Source of the DNA: Alentia gelatinosa
Taxonomy: Eukaryota; Annelida; Polychaeta; Phyllodocida; Polynoidae
Length of the DNA: 64,000 bases
Direction: 5' to 3'
NCBI GenBank assembly: GCA_950022655.1
Contig: OX465592.1
Coordinates: 3,402,623-3,466,622 of the forward strand
Shown here in pieces: positions 42,067 to 53,049 of this stretch. The notes under the pieces are model-generated. The model ran no database searches, was not told where the DNA came from, and was given only the letters and a program-made list of their open reading frames with translations. Position 1 is the first letter of the stretch, and each line of letters starts with the position of its first letter. A program made the translations under genes and the position numbers.

Positions 42067-42847
42067 ATGGACGTCATCAAGGGCGCGCGCCTCGACCCCG
42101 CCGCCTCCCCGCCAGGTGGCAGCAGCGGCGGCGCGGTCATCGGTTCCGGTTCCGTCAGCGCGTCGTCGACGCCGTCGCTTCCTCCGATCGGCGTGCCGCC
42201 CTCGGGACTCCTGACTCCCCCTGGCGGCGGGGGCGGGCTCTCCGCTTCCGTCGCCGCCGCCGCCGCCGCCGCCGCCGCCCACAACACTTCCGTCCCCGCC
42301 GGCGCGACTTCCGGTTCCGCTCCGCCACCGTCGCTCCTCTCCACTTCCGGTCTGGGGAGTTTCAACTCGCTCCACCACAGCCCGGCCTCCCTCGCCGCGT
42401 CGGTCACCAACGCGCTCCTCCACGGCACTTCCGCTTCCGTCGCCACAAGCGGAACCGGAAGTCTGGGCGCCGCCATTCCCCCATCGTCGTCGTCCACATC
42501 CACATCCTCGTCTACGGAGCCGCTGCCGGTGTCGGGCGGCGGGAGTAGTAGCCGCTTCTCGGCCTTCACCTCCATCCACCCGGCCATGCACCACCCGCTG
42601 TCGCCGCACGGGGCCGGGCCGGGCCGCGCGCTCCCCGCCGGGCTGGGCGACGTCGGGGCCGGCCTCAAGGGGTCGTTCGACATGGCGGCGGCCGGCCTGC
42701 CGCTGCCCGCCCGCCAGCTGGGCCCGCTCACGGCCGAGTCGCTGCGCCAGTCGCAGGCGGCGGCGCATCACAACGGGCTGCACATGTACGGCGGGACCAT
42801 GCTGGGGTCGTACCCGGACCTGCCGCTCGCCGGACTCCCGGGAATCT
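42067..42847 (+). CDS. ro: ro exon 1 (N-terminal low-complexity region)
   Basis: A 781 nt exon beginning MDVIKGARLDPAASPPGG with a strong Kozak context. It is rich in Gly, Ser, Ala, Pro, with a run of nine alanines (about residues 64-72) and His patches (HHSP, HPAMHHPLSPHG). No domain is recognisable before the splice, as usual for homeodomain repressor N-termini. It ends at GGAATC-T in phase 1; the donor gtgagt is at 42848. Without splicing the frame stops three codons later at TAG. Linkage to exon 2 rests on phase and distance, not on transcript evidence. Confidence 0.75.
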
Positions 42848-43291
42848 GTGAGTAGACCACCTTGTTACCTGTATGTGTGTGTGAGATATCTCCACTGTAT
42901 CTCCACTGTGAGTAGACCACCTTGTTACCTGTATGTGTGTGAGATATCTCCACTGTGAGTAGACCACCTTGTTACCTGTATGTGTGTGAGATATCTCCAC
43001 TGTGAGTAGACCACCTTGTTACCTGTATGTGTGTGAGATATCTCCACTGTGAGTAGACCAGCTTGTTACCTGTATGTGTGTGAGATATCTCCACTGTGAG
43101 TAGACCACCTTGTTACCTGTATGTGTGTGAGATATCTCCACTGTGAGTAGACCAGCTTGTTACCTGTATGTGTGTGAGATATCTCCACTGTGAGTAGACC
43201 ACCTTGTTACCTGTATGTGTGTGAGATATCTCCACTGTGAGTAGACCACCTTGTTACCTGTATGTGTGTGTGAGATATCTCCACTGTGAGT
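42848..43291 (+). repeat. 47 bp tandem array with ten 5' splice sites
   Basis: GTGAGTA occurs at 42848, 42908, 42955, 43002, 43049, 43096, 43143, 43190, 43237 and 43286. The first is the real ro exon 1 donor. Units contain CTGTGAGTAGACCACCTTG and TGTGTGAGATATCTCCA. In each copy the donor is preceded by CACT, as good as or better than the real one (ATCT). Using any later copy would include TGTGAGTAG and terminate the protein. Confidence 0.93.
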
Positions 43292-43850
43292 ATATCACTG
43301 CCTCTTCTTATCTGTACATGTGTGAGATATCCTTGATGTTTTTTTTATCCATGTACTTGGTACTTGTATATACAGTATACGTGTGAGATATCTGCATTGT
43401 GTCTACAAGGCATGTGTGGGTAAACCACCGCCTCTATACGTATGGGATATCATCTATGGTATACAAAGTCCCCATTGAGAATGTATGGGGAATCAGTGCC
43501 CATTGTCTTAAAACCCTCTCACGTCAGAGATATCTGTATGGGGTGGTGTATGGTGAGCGTGTGTTGTCGCGTCCGCTCCCCACAATATCCCTCACATCAT
43601 GGTGTAAAGATTGATGAACTGCAATCTTCACGTCGAGAGGGGGCAGCGGGGGCTACAGGGGGCATTGCCCCACGTTTTGCGGATTGTAAAATAGTGACCC
43701 AAGGTCTAAATCGTTGGTCCTGATTCTTTGCGGATCACATCATAACTATGTTGCCATCTATATCCAACTAAAAGTCTAATAAACTATGTCACTGAAAATG
43801 TGGTGCTGTAGAAATAATACTATACATGATCCGATATCAATAGAGCTCAT
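43292..43850. other. ro intron 1, no exon seen
   Basis: Contains one reverse copy (43463-43482) of the word that is tandem at 17783-18390. Nothing else recognised. Confidence 0.55.
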
Positions 43851-43859
43851 CTTTTTGTC

Positions 43860-44230
43860 GTTTTGAATATGTCATGGCCATTATCTCACCCCTGGTACAA
43901 GTTTAGCAATAGGAATAACATTGGAAAAAAATACTCAACGATCACCCCCGTAAAGTGATAATACTACGCCATGGCCGTGGCGGAGTGAATATGAGATGAA
44001 GTCATACGCTATTAACCAACTTGATTTGCCGAGTAATTTGAATTAGTCCAATATTGTGATGCTATTTAATTTCAGTGAAAGGGGTGAGATAAGTTCAGAA
44101 ATGCACTTGAATTGTAAATACACAATACTCCACTCATTTGGATGCCTCGTAGTCATCACTCAGCTTCGCCTCAATTATGATTGCGGCGCATCCAAACTTG
44201 TGGAGTATTGAGGTATTTATATGATTCTCG
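43860..44230. mobile_element. Fold-back MITE with ACAATACTCCA arms
   Basis: ATACACAATACTCCACTCAT / ACTTGTGGAGTATTGAGG hairpin (44114-44212) with CAGCTTCGCCTCAA in the loop. A second copy (ATAGACAATACTCCACGAGT / CCGTGGAGTATTGTGTAT) is at 57225-57330. The left flank repeats CTATTAACCAACTTGATTTG also seen at 2804. Confidence 0.75.
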
Positions 44231-44885
44231 ATCCAGGTCTATACAAATATCATTCAGATGCCAATTTTCTTAATCTCTTTTATCCCCTGAGGATTCTTTA
44301 CATTGGTCGACATTTGAAAAATGGTAGCACGCGATGTCAGAATCTATTACCAAAATGGTCAATGAGGAATTGTGTAGTATTCATCTTCAGGCTTTAAGTA
44401 TTTGAAATATTTGAATATTTTCAAGTCTGATTGTCAGAAATATGCTCTAAAGAATTGTAAATATTTTGAGTTTCTTGCACTTCAGTCAAATTATACTAAC
44501 TACAATTAAAACTATAAATTAGATCTTGTATTAAAATCCAGTTCTGATAAGATCCTGAACCCCAAAGCGTTTTTGGTCTGATCACAAACGAGACCAAGAG
44601 ATAAAATCAGCTTTTTCTAAACTCCCATTTTGATTTTCAATTGTGAGATTATTAGTATCAACATCCATTTGTATTCCCCAAATCTCCAAAATTCGATACA
44701 ACGAAAACTGTACGTACAAAATTTGAAACTTTTGCAAATGCCAGTAGATGACGACAATTGTTAATCAACACACATTAGTATCTGTCAAGAATATTATTTT
44801 TGAGAGTAGACTGCTCTGGGAAGAGGATTATTGATGATTTATTTAGGGACTGGTCCAACTTGCAGTTTGTATATTTGGCGACAGC
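44231..44885. other. ro intron 1, AT-rich, no exon seen
   Basis: No repeat family or exon recognised on either strand. Confidence 0.55.
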
Positions 44886-44889
44886 CATC

Positions 44890-45440
44890 TAACCTGGCGT
44901 TTACACTAGATGACTAAAAACGTTGCGAATGTAGATCGTCTAGCAAATAGTCATCAGGTGGTGCCCTAACCCGGCGTTTACACTAGACGACTTAAGACGT
45001 GGTGACTGTAGATCGTCAAGCCAATAGTCATCAGGTGGTGCCCTAACCCGGCGTTTACACTAGGCAACGAAAAACGTGGCGACTGTAGATTGTCTAGCCA
45101 ATAGTCGTCAGGTGGTGCCCCCCGACGTTTACGCTAGACAACTAAAAATGTGACGACTGTAGATCTATGGCAAATAGTCGTCAGGTGGTGCTCTAGCCCG
45201 GCGTTTACATTAGATGACTAAAAACGTGCCGACTGTAGATCGTCAGCCCAATAGTCGTTAGGTGGTGCTCTAACTCGGCGTTTACACTAGACGACTGAGA
45301 ACGTGGCGACTGTAGATCGTCTAGCCAATAGTCGTCAGGTGGTGCCCTAACCCGGCGTTTTCACTAGACAACCAAAAACGTGCCGATTGTAGATCGTCTA
45401 GCCAATAGTCGTCAGGTGGTGCTAGATGATGGTGCTTAAT
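44890..45440 (-). repeat. 76-77 bp satellite, about 7 copies, inverted relative to 27768-28875
   Basis: GGCGTTTACACTAGATGACT, GTAGATCGTCTAGCCAATAG and GTCATCAGGTGGTGCCCTAA are the reverse complements of the earlier array's unit. Copies here are more diverged. Scattered remnants continue to 45770. Confidence 0.9.
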
Positions 45441-46035
45441 TAGGCAATCTCAGCAATAAAAGTCGGCAAGAGTTTCCTCAGCATTTACACTAGATGACTT
45501 ATTTTAGAATTGCTCCTTGGTCATTAATTGCCACCTTTCCAGACAAATAATTCAAGCCGGATTGAAATAGTCGCCAGCGACAAAGTGGATCGTATGATCG
45601 TCAGGTGGTGCAAAATTACATACCATGACATACTTAGAGATCTGCAGTCGCTACGCACTTAGCACACTTAGCACACTAAAAGATTTCGAGCCTTTTACGG
45701 ATGATAGTCGTCAAGAGCTGCAAAATTCAAGAATCGCCGCCTATAATCGTCTAGTGTAAACGCCGGGAATATCTATCATACCCACGGTGTTTACGGTCTG
45801 TTTCATCCATGATCATTACAAAGACAACTTCATGTTAATCTTGTTTATACTAGTTGATTATTGCAAACGTGGTGACCGACGCGTACTGGGTCAGGGGAAT
45901 ATTATAATCTTTTTAAACATTGTAAACGTTGTAAAATATTCATGGGGAACAATTGTCAAAACTTGGAGTAGGAGGCAAAAGAGGCTCCTTGTGGCAAATA
46001 ACCGGGTTAATGTGTGTGATCACAAGTCCATTTTA

Positions 46036-46234
46036 AAGGCCCATTTCCATTGGCCGACGAAAACGGTGTAGATTTTTTTAATTCTTCTAATAGCCCATTT
46101 CCATTTTACCTCAGCAGTGTTAAAGGTCCGTCAGTGGTGCCTTACTGTAGATCGGTGACGCTCAATGGAAATAGGATATTAGGCAAACTATAAAAATCTA
46201 CACCATTTTCGTCGGCCAATGGAAACATGGATTA
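46036..46234. mobile_element. CCATTGGCCGA-type fold-back element
   Basis: AAGGCCCATTTCCATTGGCC on the left, GTCGGCCAATGGAAAC on the right; same inner structure as 26551-26747. Confidence 0.85.
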
Positions 46235-46990
46235 AGAGTGATTAGACAATATTGAGGCCTAAACCAATGAATTTCAAATCCGAAATCACTGATAATAATG
46301 TGTTCTGACAGCGTAGGAACAATGGGTAATTGTTTACTGTAGCCCCGTACAGGGGATAAGCAACATTTTCGGAGATTCTGCGTATGCTCCTTCTTTGTTC
46401 TATTGCGGATTCCGAGTGCGGGGGGTAAAGATTTTCGGGATTTGTGCGTACATACTTTATGGATGGCCCCTTGGTGGTTTACGAGGTTCGAGGGAGACTG
46501 AAATGTGATTGGGGAGGTGTATTCTACGACAGAGGAGGCAATTTCCTCCACAACCTGAAAACAAATACTACCGGCGCCTCAGCCATCCATACCGCCCACT
46601 TATACTATCCATACCGCCCACTAATAAGACAGGCCAAGGACAATACCCCACCTTTACGAAAGGTCAGACTAATTTCTTATACACCTCAGCGAAAACATGG
46701 CGAATTTACACACACCTAGCCTCAAACCCTAGCCTCAAACCCTCGCCATCTGTACCAGCTTTCACAACATCTTTTGGAAAGAACATGAAAAAAAAATTCT
46801 GGATGGTTTTGCGCAGGAAGGAAGCAGAAATATCAAAAAGGGATTGACTTAATAGGGCCGGGTAATTTATACGGTTATTTGTATTGGGGTGACAGCCGGC
46901 CCCTGCCTTTCTTTCTGTCAGTTGGTAATGAGCGTTTCCTGCCAGCCTCCTTCCCGCCCAATAAGTCACGTGACATTCAGACGCCGGCAA
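46235..46990. other. ro intron 1, no exon seen
   Basis: Three overlapping short frames (91-117 codons) on both strands have no recognisable domain and no convincing splice sites; I do not call a gene here. Confidence 0.5.
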
Positions 46991-46994
46991 CCAG

Positions 46995-47440
46995 CAGCCC
47001 GCCAGGGGGGCGTCTTGCGGCGGGGTCAGTGTCGACTTTCTCCGCTAGGTGGGATGTTGTAGTTGGGTATAAATGTAGCCTGGAAGCCTGTGTTGACTCA
47101 CATATAAGGCCAGGTAACGCCCACCATTTTTGTTGGTGCATTATGGATAATGCCCGCCATTTTTCTGATGCATCATGGGTAATGGCGTCTTGTGGCGGGG
47201 TCAGTGTCCATTTCTCCGCTAGGTGGGGTGTTGTAGTGGGATATAATTGTGGCCTGGGAGCCTGGCCTATGTGTTCACTCACATATAAGGCCAGGTAACG
47301 CCCACCATTTTTTGGTGCATTATGGGTAACGCCCGCCATTTTCTGGTGCATTATGGGTAACGCCCGCCATTTTCTGGTGCATTATGGGTAACGCCCGCCA
47401 TTTTATGGTGCATCATGGGTAACAGTAGCCATTTTTACAC
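46995..47440. repeat. Two-level tandem repeat (about 175 bp x2, 31 bp x5)
   Basis: GGCGTCTTGCGGCGGGGTCA (47009) recurs at 47186 with following GCTAGGTGGG and AGGCCAGGTAACGCCCACCA. The tail consists of CGCCCGCCATTTTCTGGTGC plus ATTATGGGTAA units at 47130-47430. Confidence 0.85.
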
Positions 47441-47569
47441 TGGTTTACCCGCTAGATGTGTCAGTCTACACATTTACCTCACCCTCTGGTATTTTTTCCC
47501 ATGACTTAGCATTGGGAACTCGTATCCAACGCCCGTTGAGTATTTAGAAAAAATGTCCCAAAGGTTAGC

Positions 47570-47755
47570 CAATTAGTCAGTGTTAAGGGTGAGATAATTT
47601 CAGAAACCTATTCAAGTTTAGGGTCAGAGATTGATCCCATCGAGTTTGAATCGCTACGTATTTCACGCTGCCTCGTCTCGTTTATTACTACGCGATTCAA
47701 ACTTGATAAGACACAGGCTCTGACCCTAGACTTTTCTAGGTTTCCTCTATAATTC
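47570..47755. mobile_element. GGGTGAGATAA-type fold-back MITE
   Basis: GGGTGAGATAATTTC start, ACCTATTCAAGTTTAGGGTC / GACCCTAGACTTTTCTAGGT arms and inner TTTGAATCGC / GCGATTCAAA hairpin. Confidence 0.75.
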
Positions 47756-48451
47756 CACCAGAGATTACACTGGCCACCAGAGCTACACTACATTAGCTCT
47801 GGTTGTGTTAAATCTGTGGCCGCCTTGACCAATTAAAGGGACATGTCTGTTACTCTCCTGCCTGACCTTTCATACTGCTTGGAGAGTGTGTTATTTCATA
47901 ACCTCGAAGCCAATTTTCCATTTTCTTATTTCCTTTCCTTAGTATTTTATAATGAACATATAATAGATCTTGGTTTCTTTATCAATGTATTAGCTATGGA
48001 TATTTCCAGTGGGAACTGTTTGTTACTCTCCTACCAGATCTTTTGTACTGCTTGAAGAGTGCGCTAGATGGTTGTAGTGGTGTGGGGTGGTTTGGGGTGG
48101 TGTGGGGTGGTGTGCCAGTCTACACCTTTATCCTAACCCTCATATAAATCTCCATAGGCTTAACATTGCGTGACTGTATGCCACGGTTATGCCATAAAAT
48201 ATTCATATGCCAATGGTGACATATGAAGTTGAATACAGGTTGCAGGGTAGGATAAACATAATAATATTCCACGAGAGATGTTGGTTTGACATTGGTTAAC
48301 ACATACTTTACTATATGTATATTATGGGGTTCGATACACTAAATCCACTAGAGGGGACTTGTTATAGGTTTGTCTACAACATCTTCAGCTCCATTGATGC
48401 GACGCAATGGTCGCAAGCAATACAGGGTAATAAAAGCCAGGCAAAGGTTAT

Positions 48452-48600
48452 GAATACACAATATTGACTGGTTTCAGATATAAGCGACTGTATGCTCCGA
48501 CGCGTAGTAATATCCGCGGCGGTGGGCGGGGATATTGCGTCAAGTAAAATCCAAGGAGCATACAAACCGCTTGTATCTGAAACAAGTCTATAGTGTATTC
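48452..48600. mobile_element. Fold-back element with GACTGGTTTCAGATA ends
   Basis: Left GAATACACAATATTGACTGG then TTTCAGATATAAGC; right GCTTGTATCTGAAACAAGTC then TATAGTGTATTC. Inner arms contain GGATATTGCG and CGCGTAGTAATATCC. Relatives: 54395-54490 (left part) and 62983-63131. Confidence 0.82.
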
Positions 48601-48733
48601 TACATCCACCTTTTCCTGGCAATTGGCGGACCGATATTAGTTCATTTAGGGACGCACTATTTTTTAGTATGCACTAGTCTTCTGTATGTGCCGACTTTTG
48701 CAGCCCGGATCATACAACATATCGGTATGCTAC

Positions 48734-49455
48734 AGGTATGGTGATACACACTCCCTATGTGTTTTCTATGGACACTTTGTATTAGGAGGATATATCTGTA
48801 TGCTCCGGGTATGGTGATACACACGCCCTATGTGTTTTCTATGGACACTTTGTATTAGGAGGATATATCTGTATGCTCCGGGTATGGTGATACACACTCC
48901 CTATGTGTTTTCTATGGACACTTTGTATTAGGTGGATATATCTGTATGCTCCGGGTATGGTGATACACACTCCCTATGTGTTTTCTATGGACACTTAATA
49001 TTAGGTTGATATATCTGTATGCTCCGGGTATGGTGATACACACTCCCTATGTGTTTTCTATGGACACTTTGTATTAGGAGGATATACCTGTATGCTCTGG
49101 GTATGGTGATACACACTCCCTATGTGTTTTCTATGGACACTTTGTATTAGGAGGATATATCTGTATGCTCCGGGTATGGTGATACACACGCCCTATGTGT
49201 TTTCTATGGACACTTTGTATTAGGTGGATATATCTGTATGCTCCGGGTATGGTGATACACACTCCCTATGTGTTTTCTATGGACACTTAATATTAGGTTG
49301 ATATATCTGTATGCTCCGGGTATGGTGATACACACTCCCTATGTGTTTTCTATGGACACTTTGTATTAGGAGGATATACCTGTATGCTTTGGGTATGGTG
49401 ATACACACTCCCTATGTGTTTTCTATGGACACTTTGTATTAGGTGGATAATCTGT
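48734..49455. repeat. 73 bp tandem array, 10 copies
   Basis: Repeats of GTATGCTCCGGGTATGGTGA, ACACACTCCCTATGTGTTTT and TAGGAGGATATATCT; two variants (TTTGTATTAGGAGG and TTAATATTAGGTTG) recur in fixed order, suggesting a multi-unit duplication (period of about four units). Confidence 0.92.
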
Positions 49456-49649
49456 ATGCTCTGGCTATGATCGCAATATTCCTCTTCATTGCTGGGAGTA
49501 TTACTAGGTTTCAACTACGCAGAGATTACGGTCACGAATATCCAAATCATGGTAATATTGTGTATATCCCTCCCACCTTAAAGGGAATCAAATTTGTGAA
49601 AAGATCATTATTTATCGACGGTTTTCAACCCGTTTGTCAAACAAGGACA

Positions 49650-50370
49650 CAGGAATAAACAAGCCATCACAGCAGTGCAATAATTGTGGATTAAACTCTT
49701 AAACATAGCATAGAAATAAACCTGTATAAAATATTCATGTCTGTTACATTTGCATTAATTAAGACTCCGAGCAATTAACAATAATTTCTTTGGATAAAAT
49801 CTTTTTCTCTTTCTCTGTCTCTGTGGGGTGAAATAAGTCCTGTTCTGCGGAATAGGGATCTCATTTCATATTGAAAAAATGTATTTTTTACCAATTATTT
49901 CCCCATTTAATTAGGTCACTGTCCGGAAGATCATATCAGAGTCTGAAATCAAGGTTAGGAAGGTTGTACGTCTAAAATCATTCTAACATTGAATTCAAAC
50001 TAATAGGACGAAAACCCTTCGGAACCCCCTACAATTTCTCTATATTCCGTCTACTCCACCACACAGCTGTGACTCTAGAGGCCTGAACTCAGTGAGCAAT
50101 CTAAAGCCCGCCAGTAACATTGTCGGGTGAGAGAGAAATGGTTGAGCAGTTCGGCTGAGGATGGCTGAAAAGGTTGGTATTCATCAATAGGCAGATAGGC
50201 ATCCTTAATTAGTGCAGAGGGAAAAAAATGAAAATAGGTACAGAAATTGTTTACTGGGTTGTGGATTATAGGCTTTAAAAGGCCACCCACTGCTCCGCAG
50301 GCAGCCCTCCAGTCTAACATGCCTCCACCTGCTGGGTAGTTACCACCTGCTAGCAGTCTCACCCCCTGCG
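49650..50370. promoter_or_regulatory. Repeat-poor island in ro intron 1, candidate enhancer
   Basis: About 720 bp free of the local repeat families, with many homeodomain cores: GCATTAATTAAGACTCC, GAGCAATTAACAATAATTTC, CATTTAATTAGGTCACTG, CCTTAATTAGTGC. Position inside a developmental gene's first intron makes a cis-regulatory role plausible; no direct proof. Confidence 0.42.
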
Positions 50371-50374
50371 GCTT

Positions 50375-50806
50375 AAGGCCCGTTTCCATTGGCTGACGAA
50401 AAGGGTGTAGATTTTACGAGTTCTCCTAATAGCCTATTTACATTTGGCGTCAGCAGTGCTAAAGGTCGGTCGGTGGTGCCTGATTAGATCGGTGACGGCT
50501 AATGTAAATGGGTTATTAGAAGAACGCAAAAAATCTACACCGTTTTCGTCGGCCAATGGAATGGGGTCATATAGGCCCGTTTCCACTGGCCGACTATTTG
50601 CCACCGATATGCAGTCGGGAACCACCGACTGATTGGAAACAGACATGCAGAGAAGTGGTCGCCAATAGATCATGTAATAAGGCCACCACTGACTGATTTG
50701 GTCAACGACCGACAGAATCAAAGGGGACTGCAATCGTCAGTGATGGCTATTGAGTTTGGAGGACTAATTCATTGGTATGGACCTGTTTTCTTCGGCCAGT
50801 GGAAAA
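50375..50806. mobile_element. Two adjacent CCATTGGCCGA-type fold-back elements
   Basis: A typical copy at 50375-50567 is followed directly by a diverged, longer member at 50573-50806 (AGGCCCGTTTCCACTGGCCG ... CTTCGGCCAGTGGAAAATGA). Confidence 0.78.
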
Positions 50807-50875
50807 TGACTTTTAGCTGCCATCGTCTCTAAACCCTGCTGTCTGCTCTCTGCAAGGCTCCCACAATTCATTGTA

Positions 50876-51020
50876 GGCCCGTTTCCATTGGCCAGCGAAA
50901 ACAGCGTAGATTTATTGAGTTCTCCTAAAAGCCTGTTTCCATTGGCCATCACCGATCTACAGTCAGGTACCACCGACGTGCCTTTAGCACGTAAAGAAGA
51001 AATAGAAAAATCTATACCTT
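50876..51020. mobile_element. CCATTGGCCGA-type fold-back element, partial
   Basis: Left arm and centre only (AGGCCCGTTTCCATTGGCCA, CCATCACCGATCTACAGTC). Confidence 0.7.
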
Positions 51021-51474
51021 TAGTTTTGAAGTTGATCAATCTATGAGATGAATGGGGGCAGAAATCTCACCCCTACACATTTATTGATGTGAGAGTTCTT
51101 TTACTTCCCACACCACATAGACATGGCATAAGAAGGATTGGACTTTGATATAGCAGGAAGTCTACCACTGCTCACTCAACTTCGTCTTGTGACATTACTC
51201 AGCAACCCAAACCCATGGCATATTTTCAGTGACAATAGATCTAAATGCAGGGACCTGTTTCAGTAGTCTGACATTAGGCCTAGACAGACATCAAGAGTGG
51301 CACCAACAGTGCAAGCAACAGCGGAAAAAGACTAGCAAATATCAGAAGATCGAAGTGCCCAATCTTCTTCATATTTGGAACGATTATAGATTATATGTAT
51401 CCCCTACTCATGTTAAAGTGTCATTGCTTAATTCCTACAGAAGTGAGTGAAACTCTGTGTGTCATCGATTGCAA

Positions 51475-51715
51475 TCTTGTCATGCTGTCTCGAGTTATCT
51501 CATGTTTTCTCGTGTTATCTCGTACTGTTTCATGCTGTCTCGTAAATATCTCATACTGTCTCGTGTTATCTCGTATCGTCTCATGTAATCTCATGCCATA
51601 TCATGCTGTCTCATGCTGTCTCATGCTGTCTCGTGTTTTCTCAGGTTTCCTCGGGTTATCTCACGCCATCTCGTGATCTCATGCAATATCATGCTGTCTC
51701 ATGCTGTCCCTTGCT
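51475..51715 (+). repeat. TCTCATGCTG/TCTCGTGTTA pyrimidine-rich repeat
   Basis: About 24 irregular 10-11 bp units of the form TCTCRTGYTR with C/T bias. Confidence 0.85.
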
Positions 51716-51739
51716 AATTTGCAGTCCTGTGCTACTTTG

Positions 51740-52045
51740 TGGTATCGAGTAGTATTCTCCTTCCTCCCCTTCCCACCATGTTTTCTCCATCACCCGCCTA
51801 ACGCCTCCCTTCCTGTTCTCGGCGCCCGGCCTGTGTCGTGGCCGCCCCCGGCGCCGCCCCCTCCCGCCCGCCGGTCTCCCGACGACGCCCCGACGACGCC
51901 CCGCACGCCGCGCAAATGTCGCCCGGCCCCGCACCGGAAACGGCGACCCGACGGCGACTTCCTGTCGCCATAACCGGACCGGATATTGCGCCATCAGAAT
52001 AACCATCACAATTTGTCGGGCGGGTGTGAAGGGCGAAAATTGGCC
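51740..52045. other. GC- and CpG-rich block in ro intron 1
   Basis: CpG-rich (CGACGCCCCGACGACGCC, GGCGACCCGACGGCGAC) non-repetitive sequence before a GGCGG array. It might be an internal CpG island or an alternative promoter of ro; no exon is apparent. Confidence 0.35.
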
Positions 52046-52054
52046 TAAATGATG

Positions 52055-52385
52055 GACCGGAGGGCGGCCGACTGGCGGCGGGCGGCGGGTAGAGGGTGGC
52101 GGGCGGCGGGCGGCGGGCAGGCGGGAGGCGGCGGGCAGTATACGGGCGGGGGGCCTGTGGCAGGCCGCGGGCGGGGGGCGGAGGGCGGAGGGCGGGCGGC
52201 GGGCGGTGTACGGCGGGCGGAGGGCGGCGGGCGGAGGGCGGTGTACGGCGGTAGGCGGTGGGCGGTGTACGGCGGGCGGTGGGCTGTGTACAGCGGGCGG
52301 GGGGCGGCGGGCGGCGGGCGGCGGGCGGTGGGCAGGCGGCTCCCGGCGGCCGGCTCCCGGTGGCCGGCTGGGTTGTGACGGGCGC
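52055..52385. repeat. GGCGGGC minisatellite
   Basis: About 330 bp of GGCGGGCGG, GGAGGGCGG and GGTGTACGGCGG units without a fixed period. Open frames on both strands are compositional artefacts. Confidence 0.9.
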
Positions 52386-52494
52386 GGCCGGCGCTCACCG
52401 CTGAAGGCCGGGAGATGAAAGGAGGAAGGGAACAGGCCGCCGAAGCTGCGGGGAGACGGGGATGGGGACGGGGAAGCGGGAAGCGGGAAGCGAG

Positions 52495-52990
52495 GTATGA
52501 AGGGAGTAAGAGAGAGACGAGAACCCAGGAGGACTGGTGACAGACGGGAACCCAGGAGGACTGGTGATAGAGAGACAGGGACCCAGGAGGACTGGTGATA
52601 GAGAGACGAGAACCCAGGAGGACTGGGGATAGAGAGACAGGAACCCAGGACGATTGGTAATAGACAGACGGGAACCCAGGACGACTGGTGATAGACAGAA
52701 GGGGACCCAGGAGGACTGGTGATAAAGAGACGGGAACCCAGGAGGACTGATCATAGAGAGACGAGAACCCAGGACGACTGGTGATAGAGAGACGGGAACC
52801 CAGGAGGACTGGTGATAGAGAGACGGGAACCCAGGAGGACTGGTGATAGACAGACGGGAACCCAGGAGGACTGGTGATACAGAGACGGGAACCCAGGACA
52901 ACTGGTGATAGACAGACGGGAACCCAGGACAACTGGGGAGAAAAGAGACGAGAACCCAGGAGGAATGGAGAGAAAAGAGAAAGCTAAAGG
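52495..52990. repeat. 31-32 bp minisatellite, about 15 copies
   Basis: Repeats of GGGAACCCAGGAGGACTGGT plus GATAGAGAGAC. Confidence 0.93.
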
Positions 52991-53049
52991 ACTGGAAAAT
53001 ACCGGGGAGAGTAGGCACACAGTGTGAGATTGGCGGCAGAGACTGTGCC

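Noticed and set aside
41634..42731. A 365-codon and a 249-codon frame antisense to ro exon 1
   Set aside because: Shadow frames caused by GC-rich coding sequence; the plus strand has the splice-consistent homeobox gene.
46198..47351. Frames of 91-139 codons between 46.2 and 47.4 kb
   Set aside because: They cover fold-back ends and tandem CGCCCGCCATTTT units; no recognisable protein.
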